Assembly: GCA_910575445.1 (NCBI GenBank)
Contig: CAJTFW010000017.1
Span: 1 to 32,849, forward strand
Length of the DNA stretch: 32,849 nucleotides
Direction: 5' to 3'
DNA from: Lachnospiraceae bacterium
Lineage (GTDB): Bacteria; Bacillota; Clostridia; Lachnospirales; Lachnospiraceae
The position numbers were made by a program, and so were the translations under genes. Under the pieces are notes generated by a model. The model was not told where the DNA came from. It saw only the letters and a program-made list of their open reading frames with translations, and ran no database searches. Position 1 is the stretch's first letter, and each line of letters begins with the position of its first letter. Of this stretch, positions 6,915 to 13,300 are shown one piece after another.

Positions 6915-7679
6915 GTGAGAACCATAACCGAATACATCACAGCCGACACCATTATGCCGCCGTTTTTCCGATACCCCCGTTTTCTGCTGAAAATGGACTT
7001 GTCACAGACCGCAAAGCTGCTTTATTCGCTGCTCCTTGACCGTTCCGAACTCTCACAGAAGAACGGCTGGCAGGACAGCGAGGGCAGGACATACATTGTC
7101 TACCCTGTTTCGGAGATAGCGGAAATGCTGGATAAAGGCAGCACCGCCATAAAAGCCGCACTGAACGAGCTGGACGCTGCCGGGCTTCTGGTGAGGGAAC
7201 GCCGGGGCTTTTCCGCACCGAACCGCCTTTATGTGAAAATACCGCAAGTGCCAGTGGTACAGTTTTCCGACCATATGACCGCCATACAGTCGGAAAAGCG
7301 ACCCTCTGATAGCCGGAAAAGCGACCCTCATAAGGACGGAAAACCGACCTTTGCGTTGGACGGAAAACCGACCCCTAACCAACTTACTATAAACAAACTA
7401 AAAGAGAACCAACGAAAAGGAGTGGGTGGGGAGCAGCCCGCACCCTTTGGCAGATATAAAAATATTTTCCTCTCTGAAAGCGAATATGCGGAGCTGAAAG
7501 AGGAATACCCGGACAGGCTGGAACGGCTCATTGAGGAAATGAGCGAGTTCATAGCTGCCACCGGGAATGATTATGTGTGCCATGCCGCCGCATTGCGCCG
7601 CTGGTTAAACCGGGAGAAAAAGGAGAACCCGAAAAAGGGAATCCCCGATTATTCCTACAAAGAGGGCGAGAGCCTTTGA
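6915..7679 (+). CDS. repA: Replication initiator protein A (RepA_N family)
   Basis: The protein is about 254 residues. The N-terminal region (MPPFFRYPRFLL..LSQTAKLLYSLLLDRSELS...YPVSEIAEML) is the RepA_N winged-helix domain that binds origin iterons of Firmicute plasmids and ICEs. Residues 120-170 form a low-complexity linker that repeats KPTFALDGKPTP-like units. The C-terminal part (ESEYAELKEEYPDRLERLIEEMSEF) resembles the DnaD-like tail of such initiators. It would start replication of the excised circle. The start is odd: the GTG at 6915 is part of the ribosome binding site AGGAGGTG, and the well-spaced codon is ATA at 6924 (see findings). Confidence 0.88.
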   Translation: MRTITEYITADTIMPPFFRYPRFLLKMDLSQTAKLLYSLLLDRSELSQKNGWQDSEGRTYIVYPVSEIAEMLDKGSTAIKAALNELDAAGLLVRERRGFSAPNRLYVKIPQVPVVQFSDHMTAIQSEKRPSDSRKSDPHKDGKPTFALDGKPTPNQLTINKLKENQRKGVGGEQPAPFGRYKNIFLSESEYAELKEEYPDRLERLIEEMSEFIAATGNDYVCHAAALRRWLNREKKENPKKGIPDYSYKEGESL

Positions 7680-7741
7680 CAACAGAGATAGAACGCCCCG
7701 TAAACAGGGCGTAAAAAACCATGAACAAGGAGGAAGATTTT

Positions 7742-8593
7742 ATGAGTGATTATGATAACGCCATTTTCCGGCTTGCCACGGCACAGGAAGCAGAGCCGGA
7801 GGACTACACCGGGGAGGACGGGCTTTTATATTGCGGGAGCTGCCGCCAGCCCAAAGAAGCCTACTTCCCGGAGGGCAAAACCTTTTTCGGACGTGACCGC
7901 CACCCGAAAGAATGTGACTGCCAGAGAAAACGCCGGGAAACGCTGGAAGCCAGCCACCGGGAATACAAGCACCGGGAGGAAGTGGAACGGCTGAAACGGA
8001 CAGGCTTCACCGACCCGGCTATGCGGGAATGGACGTTTGAGAACGACAACGGGAAATGCCCCCAAATGCACAAAGCCCATGCTTATGTAGAGTGTTGGGA
8101 GGAAATGAAAGCCGGGAATATCGGCTATCTGTTATGGGGCATGGTAGGCACAGGCAAAAGCTATTTCGCCGGGTGTATCGCCAACGCCCTCATGGAGCAA
8201 GAAGTTTCCGTGTGCATGACAAACTTTGCCCTTATCCTCAATGACCTTTCCGCCAGCTACAAGGACAGGAACGAGTACATAGCCCGCCTTTGCAGCTTCC
8301 CTCTGCTTATCCTTGACGATTTCGGCATGGAGCGTGGCACAGAATACGGGCTTGAACAGGTTTACAACGTGATTGACAGCCGATACCGCAGCGGCAAGCC
8401 CTTAATCGTGACAACAAACTTGACGCTGGAAGAATTGCAGAACCCGGAGGACACCGCCCATGCCCGGATATATGACCGCCTTACGGAAATGTGTACCCCC
8501 GTCCGCATTACCGGGGAGAATTTCAGGAAAGCCAGAGCAAGGGAGAAAATGGAACAGCTTAAAACGCTGCTGAACAGAAAGGAGAGCCTATGA
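7742..8593 (+). CDS. DnaC/IstB-like ATPase (helicase loader)
   Basis: This is a 283-residue AAA+ ATPase of the DnaC/IstB type. The N-terminal 60 residues carry a zinc knuckle (CGSCRQPK...ECDCQRKR). The Walker A motif is GMVGTGKS, Walker B is LLILDDFGME, and sensor I is VTTNLT. In elements of this type it is thought to load the host helicase at the RepA-bound origin. The start at 7742 is set by AAGGAGG seven bases upstream; an upstream in-frame ATG (7721) has none. It overlaps tnpW by four bases (ATGA). Family members often act in transposition (IstB), but the neighbouring initiator supports a replication role. Confidence 0.9.
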   Translation: MSDYDNAIFRLATAQEAEPEDYTGEDGLLYCGSCRQPKEAYFPEGKTFFGRDRHPKECDCQRKRRETLEASHREYKHREEVERLKRTGFTDPAMREWTFENDNGKCPQMHKAHAYVECWEEMKAGNIGYLLWGMVGTGKSYFAGCIANALMEQEVSVCMTNFALILNDLSASYKDRNEYIARLCSFPLLILDDFGMERGTEYGLEQVYNVIDSRYRSGKPLIVTTNLTLEELQNPEDTAHARIYDRLTEMCTPVRITGENFRKARAREKMEQLKTLLNRKESL

Positions 8594-8787
8594 CCGACAC
8601 CCCCAACAGAAGCACCGCCACTACCGCCCGCCGCCCGGATTGCGTGACCGAGGTACGCCGGGGGAACACCGTCCTTGTGGTTTCCGGCTACTTCAAGCAA
8701 GACACGACCGCCACCGCCGCCGACAAGATGATGAAAGTGCTGGAAGCCGAAAGCGCAGCCGGACACAAGCCGATTTACAGCGCATGA
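8590..8787 (+). CDS. tnpW: TnpW family small protein
   Basis: This 65-residue protein matches the TnpW family named from Tn4451. The conserved core is RRGNTVLVVSGYFK...TAADKMMKVLEAE. It starts within the stop codon of the ATPase gene (ATGA) and directly precedes the recombinase promoter. Its biochemical role is not established; the constant position next to TnpX-type recombinases suggests a modulator of excision. No enzyme motif or membrane helix is visible. Confidence 0.87.
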   Translation: MTDTPNRSTATTARRPDCVTEVRRGNTVLVVSGYFKQDTTATAADKMMKVLEAESAAGHKPIYSA

Positions 8788-8804
8788 CAACCCGCAGATA
8801 AAAA

Positions 8805-8819
8805 CCGTCATTTTGACGG
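8805..8819 (+). terminator. Short hairpin after tnpW
   Basis: CCGTCA (8805-8810) and TGACGG (8814-8819) pair around a 3-nt loop. No T-run follows, so it is at most a weak terminator or pause site between the mob/rep operon and the recombinase gene. Confidence 0.35.
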
Positions 8820-8841
8820 GCGGTAAAGAAGCAAAAAAGAC

Positions 8842-8899
8842 TGTACAGCCAGCCCCGCCATATGGTATAATAAACCTACGGAATAGTGGGGCTGGCTGT
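8842..8899 (+). promoter_or_regulatory. Recombinase promoter framed by a 12-bp perfect inverted repeat
   Basis: The arms ACAGCCAGCCCC (8845-8856) and GGGGCTGGCTGT (8888-8899) are perfectly inverted around a 31-bp centre that contains TATAAT (8866-8871). TGTACA (8842-8847) is a plausible -35 at 18 bp. Only the right arm would be transcribed, so the symmetry should act on DNA, for example as a binding site for a repressor or for the recombinase itself. The recombinase ATG follows 17 bp after the right arm. Confidence 0.6.
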
Positions 8900-8916
8900 C
8901 GGAAACGGAGGACATT

Positions 8917-10539
8917 ATGCCAAGACAGACCACCCAAAAACTCATTACCGCCCTTTATCCGAGATTGTCGCACGAGGACACGCTTCAAGGTGAATCCAAC
9001 TCCATAAGCAACCAGAAGCGGATTCTGGAAGCCTACGCAAAACAGAACGGCTTTTCCAACCTCAAATGGTACACGGACGACGGATTCTCCGGGGCAAATT
9101 TCCAAAGACCCGGCTTCCAGTCCATGCTTGCCGACATTGAAGCGGGGCTTGTGGGGACAGTCATTGTAAAAGATATGTCAAGGTTAGGGCGGAACTATTT
9201 ACAAGTGGGAATGTACACGGAAATGATTTTCCCACAGAACGGCGTCCGCTTCATTGCAATCAATGACGGCGTTGACAGCGCACAGGGCGACAACGATTTT
9301 GCCCCCTTGCGTAATATTTTTAACGAATGGCTGGTGAGAGATACGAGCAAGAAAATCCGGGCGGTAAAACGCTCAAAAGGCATGAGTGGGAAGCCTGTCA
9401 CAAGCAAGCCCGTGTACGGCTACCTCATGGACGAGGACGAAAATTTTATCATTGACGAAGAAGCTGCCCCCGTGGTAAAGCAGATATACAGCCTTTGCCT
9501 TGCCGGGAACGGTCCGACCAAGATAGCCCGTATGCTTGCGGAACAGCAAATCCCCACGCCGGGAACGCTGGAATACCGCCGGACGGGAAGCACCCGCCGC
9601 TACCACCCCGGCTATGAGTGCAGGTGGGCGACAAACACCGTGGCGCATATCCTTGAAAACCGGGAATACACGGGCTGCCTTGTGAACTTCAAGACCGAGA
9701 AAGTGTCCTACAAGGTGAAGCAGAGTAAAGAGAACCCCGTGGAGAAACAGGCAATCTTTGAGAACCACCACGAAGCAATCATTGACCGGGAAACATGGGA
9801 GCGTGTGCAGGAGCTGCGCAGGCAGCGCAAACGCCCTAACCGCTATGATGAAGTGGGCTTGTTCTCCGGCATACTCTTTTGTGCGGATTGCGGCAGCGTC
9901 ATGTACCAGCAGAGGTATCAGACGGACAAGCGGAAACAGGACTGCTACATATGCGGCAGCTACAAAAAGCGCACGGCAGACTGTACGGCGCACTTTATCC
10001 GCACCGACCTTTTGACCGCCGGAGTGACCGAGAATTTACGGAAAGTCACCAGCTACGCCGCCAAGCACGAAGCCCGGTTTATGAAGCTGTTGACCGAGCA
10101 GACCGAGGACGGGAGCAAACGCCGGAACGCCGCCAAGAAGAAAGAGCTGGAAGCGGCAGAAAAGCGGATTGCGGAACTCTCCGCTATCTTCAAGCGGCTG
10201 TATGAGGACAGCGTGGCGGGGCGCATATCGGACGAGCGTTTCACGGAACTTTCGGCAGACTACGAAGCCGAGCAAAAGGAACTGAAAGAGAAAGCCGCCG
10301 CTTTGCAGAGCGAGCTTTCTAAAACGCTGGAAGCCACGGCAAACGCCGAGAAGTTTATGAAAGTAGTCCGCAAGTACACCAGCTTTGAGGAACTCACCCC
10401 TACCCTGTTACGGGAGTTTGTGGAGAAAATCGTAATCCACGAATCGGAAGCCCTTGACGGGAAACGCCGGGGGAAGCTCCGCAGACAGGAAATCGAAATC
10501 TATTACTCTTTTGTCGGCAAGGTAGAGTTGCCCGACTAA
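8917..10539 (+). CDS. Large serine recombinase (TnpX/TndX-like)
   Basis: This 540-residue site-specific recombinase has a resolvase-type catalytic domain (about residues 8-155) with the nucleophile in YPRLS (Ser18) and VKDMSRLGRNYL. It continues with a 'recombinase' domain, a zinc ribbon (CADCGSVMYQQ and DCYICGSYKKRTADC), a long coiled coil (about 390-470) and a C-terminal DUF4368-like segment (RKYTSFEELTPTLLREFVEKIVIHE). It should excise the element as a circle and integrate it. Proteins of this subgroup are somewhat shorter than TnpX of Tn4451. GGAGG lies seven bases before the ATG. It has its own promoter at 8842-8899. No excisionase is seen; TnpW may serve instead. Confidence 0.94.
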   Translation: MPRQTTQKLITALYPRLSHEDTLQGESNSISNQKRILEAYAKQNGFSNLKWYTDDGFSGANFQRPGFQSMLADIEAGLVGTVIVKDMSRLGRNYLQVGMYTEMIFPQNGVRFIAINDGVDSAQGDNDFAPLRNIFNEWLVRDTSKKIRAVKRSKGMSGKPVTSKPVYGYLMDEDENFIIDEEAAPVVKQIYSLCLAGNGPTKIARMLAEQQIPTPGTLEYRRTGSTRRYHPGYECRWATNTVAHILENREYTGCLVNFKTEKVSYKVKQSKENPVEKQAIFENHHEAIIDRETWERVQELRRQRKRPNRYDEVGLFSGILFCADCGSVMYQQRYQTDKRKQDCYICGSYKKRTADCTAHFIRTDLLTAGVTENLRKVTSYAAKHEARFMKLLTEQTEDGSKRRNAAKKKELEAAEKRIAELSAIFKRLYEDSVAGRISDERFTELSADYEAEQKELKEKAAALQSELSKTLEATANAEKFMKVVRKYTSFEELTPTLLREFVEKIVIHESEALDGKRRGKLRRQEIEIYYSFVGKVELPD

Positions 10540-10549
10540 AGCCCGACCC

Positions 10550-10588
10550 GTCCGGCAGTCAGCCGGACAGGGAACGGCAAAATTTTTT
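10550..10588 (+). terminator. Terminator after the recombinase gene
   Basis: A perfect 7-bp stem GTCCGGC (10550-10556) and GCCGGAC (10562-10568) with a 5-nt loop is followed after a short gap by six Ts (10583-10588). The GC-rich composition of the element ends here, so the right end of the element probably lies shortly after this point. Confidence 0.65.
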
Positions 10589-10698
10589 ACACTTCTTTTA
10601 CTTCTTTATCTCACATGAGCAAAGTCACAGGTGTTCTTGACATACTTTCATAAAAAAACTTTCCTACTTACAATAAAATTCATATGATTTTATACATA

Positions 10699-10782
10699 CT
10701 ATTTTCCCTGCTTTCCTTTATGTTGAACAACAATTTTTAAAATACTGACTACCAGTGTTATTCCTAAAATAATATCACCCAT
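10699..10782 (-). CDS. Small hydrophobic peptide (27 aa), second of a pair
   Basis: This 27-residue frame begins MGDIILGITLVV and ends in the basic tail QHKGKQGK, so it is one membrane-spanning helix with a positive C-terminus. GGGAGGGAG lies nine bases upstream. The ATG comes two bases after the stop of the preceding 28-aa peptide, indicating coupled translation. The shape resembles small membrane toxins of type I systems or bacteriocin-like peptides, but no family is recognised. It is the last gene of a leftward row that begins with DUF1643. The two ribosome binding sites argue that it is real. Confidence 0.5.
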   Translation of the reverse strand: MGDIILGITLVVSILKIVVQHKGKQGK

Positions 10783-10784
10783 AT

Positions 10785-10871
10785 TTAATATGCTCCCTCC
10801 CATATAGATACATTGATATAGACTACATTGATAAGTACAATCCCAATACCTATTCCTAATAAATAATTCAT
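10785..10871 (-). CDS. Small hydrophobic peptide (28 aa), first of a pair
   Basis: This 28-residue frame begins MNYLLGIGIGIVLINVV and ends WEGAY. It is almost entirely hydrophobic, with a GxGxG-type stretch typical of helix packing in membranes. AAGGAAG lies about eight bases upstream, between the DUF1643 stop and this ATG. It is followed two bases later by the 27-aa peptide. Both peptides are too small for standard gene calling. No family is recognised; a paired pore-forming or sensor-anchor role is possible. Confidence 0.5.
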   Translation of the reverse strand: MNYLLGIGIGIVLINVVYINVSIWEGAY

Positions 10872-10886
10872 ATTCGCTTCTTCCTT

Positions 10887-11435
10887 TCATGTTTTAGACA
10901 ATACAACTTTACGCAATACCCATTTTCCCGAAAATCTCTGTCCTGCAAATAATGGGTGTATTGTTTTCAGTTTTTTATATTTCTCCTCTGCATCCATAAG
11001 TTCCACTAATTTCTTAGCATACGGTTTTAGAATCTTGCTTAAGTTCTCTTTCTCTGTTTTAACTCTCTTGCTTCCTTCATAACCGCTTCCAAAGCCAAGC
11101 AGAATTTCATCAAAATCCCTTTTTAATACTTCCTTTATGTATTCCAGGTTGTCATTGTTATCTCCTGCCTTGGCCGGGTGTAATTTATCTGTAACCTCTG
11201 CAAACAGATTGCAAAGTGTGATGGTATGGTATCCCATTGCAAAAAGATTGTTCATCACATAATTCGTTGTCGTGTCAACCACCAGAAGATTATTGGATGC
11301 TGGATTGGTACAAATAACTAAGATTTTCTTTCCTTCTGTTTTTTTGCACTCCATAGTATACTCAAATCTTTTATCTGCTTTCTGGCTGAATATTCCCGTC
11401 CTTTCCAATATTATATTTTGCTTTACGGTTTCCAT
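10887..11435 (-). CDS. DUF1643 domain protein
   Basis: This 182-residue protein matches the DUF1643 family. KILVICTNPASNNLLVVDTTTNYVMNNL is the diagnostic N-terminal core, followed by ITLCNLFAE, the central DEILLGFGSGY and a C-terminal HPLFAGQRFSGKWVLR. The family is common on phages, plasmids and islands and its activity is not known; the Asn/Asp/Gly-rich core suggests a nucleotide- or sugar-processing enzyme. AAAGGAGGAGAG precedes the ATG. It is the first gene of a unit that continues with the two hydrophobic peptides (15 bp gap), and it lies 74 bp after an unknown gene, across a 13-bp perfect hairpin. Confidence 0.85.
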   Translation of the reverse strand: METVKQNIILERTGIFSQKADKRFEYTMECKKTEGKKILVICTNPASNNLLVVDTTTNYVMNNLFAMGYHTITLCNLFAEVTDKLHPAKAGDNNDNLEYIKEVLKRDFDEILLGFGSGYEGSKRVKTEKENLSKILKPYAKKLVELMDAEEKYKKLKTIHPLFAGQRFSGKWVLRKVVLSKT

Positions 11436-11462
11436 CAGTCTCTCCTCCTTTACCGTAAGATG

Positions 11463-11494
11463 TTTGGGCGGTGTAACCTAATACACCGCCCAAA
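11463..11494. repeat. 13-bp perfect inverted repeat between two small-gene units
   Basis: TTTGGGCGGTGTA (11463-11475) and TACACCGCCCAAA (11482-11494) form a perfect 13-bp stem with a 6-nt loop. No T-run follows on either strand, so it is not a standard terminator. It lies between the stop of the unknown gene and the ribosome binding site of the DUF1643 gene, where it could act as an mRNA processing or stabilising element or as a protein binding site. Confidence 0.6.
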
Positions 11495-11509
11495 ACACAA
11501 TAAGCGTTA

Positions 11510-11896
11510 TTATTGTGGTACCCTATACAAATGCTTTTTCAGAACAAAATACAGTACATAGATATCGCTGTTCGTCTCCTGAATATGAAGTTTTTCCAGA
11601 AACCACTCTCTGCCCTTGCTGTCGCTGTAATCCATATCTGTTATCTCTTGTTCTTCCATGCTGTCTGAAAACTGAACCTTAAATGGATATACATTGACGG
11701 CGTCTTCTATATCATGGGTATCATCTCTGACAGGCGTCACAATCACAATTAAGCATCCCTGTGGACCTAAATCTTCTTCCAGAATATAATGCATACGTTT
11801 CAGAATCCTTTTAGGCAGTCTGTATTTTCCTAATAATGGATTGATATTTCGCAAAAGCAACAGTTGGTTTTCTGAAAATATTTTAATGACCTTCAT
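11510..11896 (-). CDS. Hypothetical protein of the DUF1643 island
   Basis: The 128-residue product is not recognised. It begins MKVIKIFSENQLLLLRN and has a beta-rich middle (GCLIVIVTPVRDDTHDIEDAVNVYPFKVQFS). The C-terminal half is acidic and ends in VLKKHLYRVPQ. No membrane helix, signal peptide or Cys cluster is visible. AAAGGAGG lies seven bases upstream of the ATG, which makes the frame credible. It follows a rho-independent terminator (11931-11956), so it probably has its own promoter in the gap, though I cannot point to a clear one. Confidence 0.65.
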   Translation of the reverse strand: MKVIKIFSENQLLLLRNINPLLGKYRLPKRILKRMHYILEEDLGPQGCLIVIVTPVRDDTHDIEDAVNVYPFKVQFSDSMEEQEITDMDYSDSKGREWFLEKLHIQETNSDIYVLYFVLKKHLYRVPQ

Positions 11897-11930
11897 CTTG
11901 TTTCCTCCTTTCTTCTAAATTTGCACAAAG

Positions 11931-11956
11931 AAAAAAGACAGATTTTCTCAATCTGT
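11931..11956 (-). terminator. Rho-independent terminator (leftward)
   Basis: On the minus strand ACAGATT and AATCTGT (11956-11938) form a 7-bp stem with a 5-nt loop followed by CTTTTTTC. It ends the transcript of the membrane protein and zinc-ribbon peptide genes. Confidence 0.8.
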
Positions 11957-12038
11957 CCCTTTCCTGTGGTGCTTCAAATACACAGAATCACATGCTTTAA
12001 AGGTCACCTTCATAATAATGATATATATTTATACATCC

Positions 12039-12167
12039 CTATCGTTTCACCCAGTTATGAGGCTTTATTTTGCCGTTTTTATCCTTATAACAGGTTCCTC
12101 CTGTTGGTTTGGCAGTCGGTGCATTTGTTGTCATGGTCTTACCGCAATGCTTACATATCCAGTTCAT
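12039..12167 (-). CDS. Small zinc-ribbon peptide (42 aa)
   Basis: This 42-residue frame begins MNWICKHCGKTMTTN and carries a second half with GGTCYKDKNGKIKPHNW. The Cys-x2-Cys ... Cys ... His pattern fits a single minimal zinc ribbon. GAAGGGAG lies about eight bases before the ATG. It follows the small membrane protein gene (73 bp gap) and precedes a terminator, so the two probably form one leftward operon. Function unknown; a DNA-, RNA- or protein-binding adaptor is likely. Confidence 0.6.
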   Translation of the reverse strand: MNWICKHCGKTMTTNAPTAKPTGGTCYKDKNGKIKPHNWVKR

Positions 12168-12239
12168 ATAAAAGACTCCCTTCTACATCAAAATCTTATC
12201 TGTAATATCTGATAAAATATGATTACATTTCATATCTTT

Positions 12240-12473
12240 TCAAATAATCTCGCTATTATTCTCATTACCAGATGTGTCTTTGGAGGAATTTCTGAGGTCA
12301 GCCCACAAGTATTTTATCGCTGCATTTGTATGGTTAAAAATCCAATTCCCAATAATACCAACCATTTCGCCTATTTTTCCGGCAAACCAAAATATTACTG
12401 CTATAGGGTAAAGAAGGCAAACCAACAAAGCTGTTAATATAAAAGCTATTATCATTGATAACACCACAATCAT
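12240..12473 (-). CDS. Small membrane protein (77 aa)
   Basis: This 77-residue protein begins MIVVLSMIIAFILTALLVCLLYP and continues with a second hydrophobic stretch (IAVIFWFAGKIGEMVGIIGNW), so one long or two short membrane helices are followed by a polar tail (SSKDTSGNENNSE). GAGGAGG lies eight bases upstream of the ATG. It is divergent from the XRE regulator gene and shares a 97-bp control region with it, including an inverted repeat at 12502-12530. It is not recognised; the arrangement suggests it is the main regulated output of that regulator. Confidence 0.6.
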   Translation of the reverse strand: MIVVLSMIIAFILTALLVCLLYPIAVIFWFAGKIGEMVGIIGNWIFNHTNAAIKYLWADLRNSSKDTSGNENNSEII

Positions 12474-12501
12474 ACCGTATTCCTCCTCATTTGTATATAA
12501 A

Positions 12502-12530
12502 TATAGTTACTTTTTGTATAAATAACTATA
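12502..12530. promoter_or_regulatory. Candidate operator of the XRE regulator
   Basis: TATAGTTA (12502-12509) and TAACTATA (12523-12530) are perfect inverted 8-mers whose starts are 21 bp apart, two helical turns. They lie between the divergent membrane-protein and XRE genes. A partial copy (AACTATA) recurs at 12561-12567. XRE dimers typically bind such dyads; the assignment is positional. Confidence 0.5.
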
Positions 12531-12535
12531 GCAGT

Positions 12536-12564
12536 TTGAATAAAAAATGTCAATAATCTAAACT
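12536..12564 (+). promoter_or_regulatory. Promoter of the XRE gene, probably giving a leaderless mRNA
   Basis: TTGAAT (12536-12541), a 17-bp spacer and TAAACT (12559-12564) form a plausible sigma-A promoter. Its start point would fall at or next to the ATG at 12571. No Shine-Dalgarno sequence precedes this ATG, unlike nearly every other gene in the window. Confidence 0.4.
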
Positions 12565-12570
12565 ATATTT

Positions 12571-12936
12571 ATGTATATGAAAACTAATTTTAATATCGGT
12601 AAAAGAATCCACGAACTGCGAGTAAACAGTGGGTTAAGTCAGGAAAAGCTTGCATTGCGTGCAGAAATAACAACAACTTATCTTGGTTTATTAGAAAGAA
12701 ATCTGAAAAACCCAACAGTAAAAGTCATTGAGCAGATATGCAATCAGTTAAATATCAGCCTAAACGACTTTTTTTCTCCGTCTCATACTCCTGAAAAGCC
12801 AACAGACACTACCTCTTTGCAAATTCTTGCACAGATAAGCGACCGGAGTGAAGAAGAAAAGTTATTGATTCTTCAGACAATCAAAGATATTTTAAGATTA
12901 TGCGACCTTTCAAAAAAAGAAAATGAAAAAGGATAA
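12571..12936 (+). CDS. XRE family transcriptional regulator
   Basis: This 121-residue protein has an N-terminal Cro/CI-type helix-turn-helix (residues about 8-62: IGKRIHELRVNSGLSQEKLA..TTYLGLLERNLKNPTVKVIEQI). A C-terminal helical region (DRSEEEKLLILQTIKDILRL) probably dimerises. It should repress the divergent membrane-protein operon and perhaps itself through the dyad at 12502-12530. ATG 12571 and ATG 12577 are both possible starts and neither has a ribosome binding site. Its 3' end overlaps a long hairpin (12919-12969). Confidence 0.88.
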   Translation: MYMKTNFNIGKRIHELRVNSGLSQEKLALRAEITTTYLGLLERNLKNPTVKVIEQICNQLNISLNDFFSPSHTPEKPTDTTSLQILAQISDRSEEEKLLILQTIKDILRLCDLSKKENEKG

Positions 12937-12969
12937 CATACCTTAATGTATCTTATCCTTTTCATTTTC
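12919..12969 (+). terminator. Hairpin overlapping the XRE stop codon
   Basis: GAAAATGAAAAAGGATAA (12919-12936) includes the stop codon and pairs with TTATCCTTTTCATTTTC (12953-12969), one base unpaired, with a further small inner stem. A T-rich segment follows after a short gap. It is a probable terminator, possibly acting in both directions. Confidence 0.6.
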
Positions 12970-13135
12970 TGCAATATTTTTTCCGGCTGCGACACTTCTG
13001 CGACCAATTCTGCGCCAAACCCTTTTCCCCTGACTTTTCAGGCCCTTTCCTCCGTCATCCTGAAAAAGGCGTAAAAATCAACAAAAAAAGAACCGTCCCC
13101 AAGACTTTCATAGCCTCAAAAACAGTCCTTTAACC

Positions 13136-13208
13136 TGCGCCATCAGGGGCTCGAACCCTGGACACCCTGATTAAGAGTCAGGTGCTCTACCAACTGAGCT
13201 AAAAGCGC
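13136..13208 (-). tRNA. tRNA-Lys (CTT anticodon)
   Basis: On the minus strand a complete cloverleaf is visible. The acceptor is GCGCTTT with ATGGCGC (one T-T mismatch) and discriminator A. The D arm is GCTCAGTTGGTAGAGC. The anticodon stem-loop is CTGACTCTTAATCAG with anticodon CTT at 13175-13173, and the T arm is CAGGG-TTCGAGC-CCCTG. The 3' CCA is not encoded. It reads toward the XRE/DUF1643 island, so the island begins just beyond its 3' end, a common integration position, although no att repeat was found. Confidence 0.96.
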
Positions 13209-13300
13209 ATCTCTTATGTGTTGTGTTCAACGAACAAGACATATTATACTCAATCTCTTTAGAAAATGCAAGTACTTTTTTAAAAAAAATTTAATTTTTT

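Larger units (their letters stand above)
4081..10590. mobile_element. Integrative mobilizable module of the Tn4451 (TnpX/TnpW) class
   Basis: This run of same-strand, mostly overlapping genes (mobC, relaxase, VLP protein, repA, dnaC-like, tnpW, large serine recombinase) is the standard cargo-free core of mobilizable elements in gut Clostridia. It is visibly richer in G and C than the AT-rich sequence on both sides. It has no type IV secretion genes, so transfer would need a helper element. The coordinates bound the gene block; the actual ends are not resolved. TnpX-class recombinases usually cross over at a GA dinucleotide, too short to locate by eye, and the left cargo (1-3932) may belong to the same or a larger element. 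Confidence 0.7.

Noticed and set aside
8362-9105. A 247-residue minus-strand open frame over the end of the DnaC-like gene, tnpW and the recombinase start.
   Set aside because: It is the antisense shadow of three well-supported plus-strand genes in GC-rich sequence, and the product has no family features.
9373-9993. A 206-residue minus-strand open frame inside the serine recombinase gene.
   Set aside because: Antisense shadow of conserved recombinase codons; no ribosome binding site or recognisable domain.
11897-12038. A 20-codon minus-strand frame starting ATGAAGGTGACC.
   Set aside because: No Shine-Dalgarno sequence, and it ends inside the terminator stem at 11938-11956.
13070-13135. A possible terminator or att site 3' of tRNA-Lys (segment with AGAACCGTCCCC and A-runs).
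   Set aside because: No clean stem or T-run arrangement and no second copy of the tRNA 3' end was found near the element, so neither call is supported.
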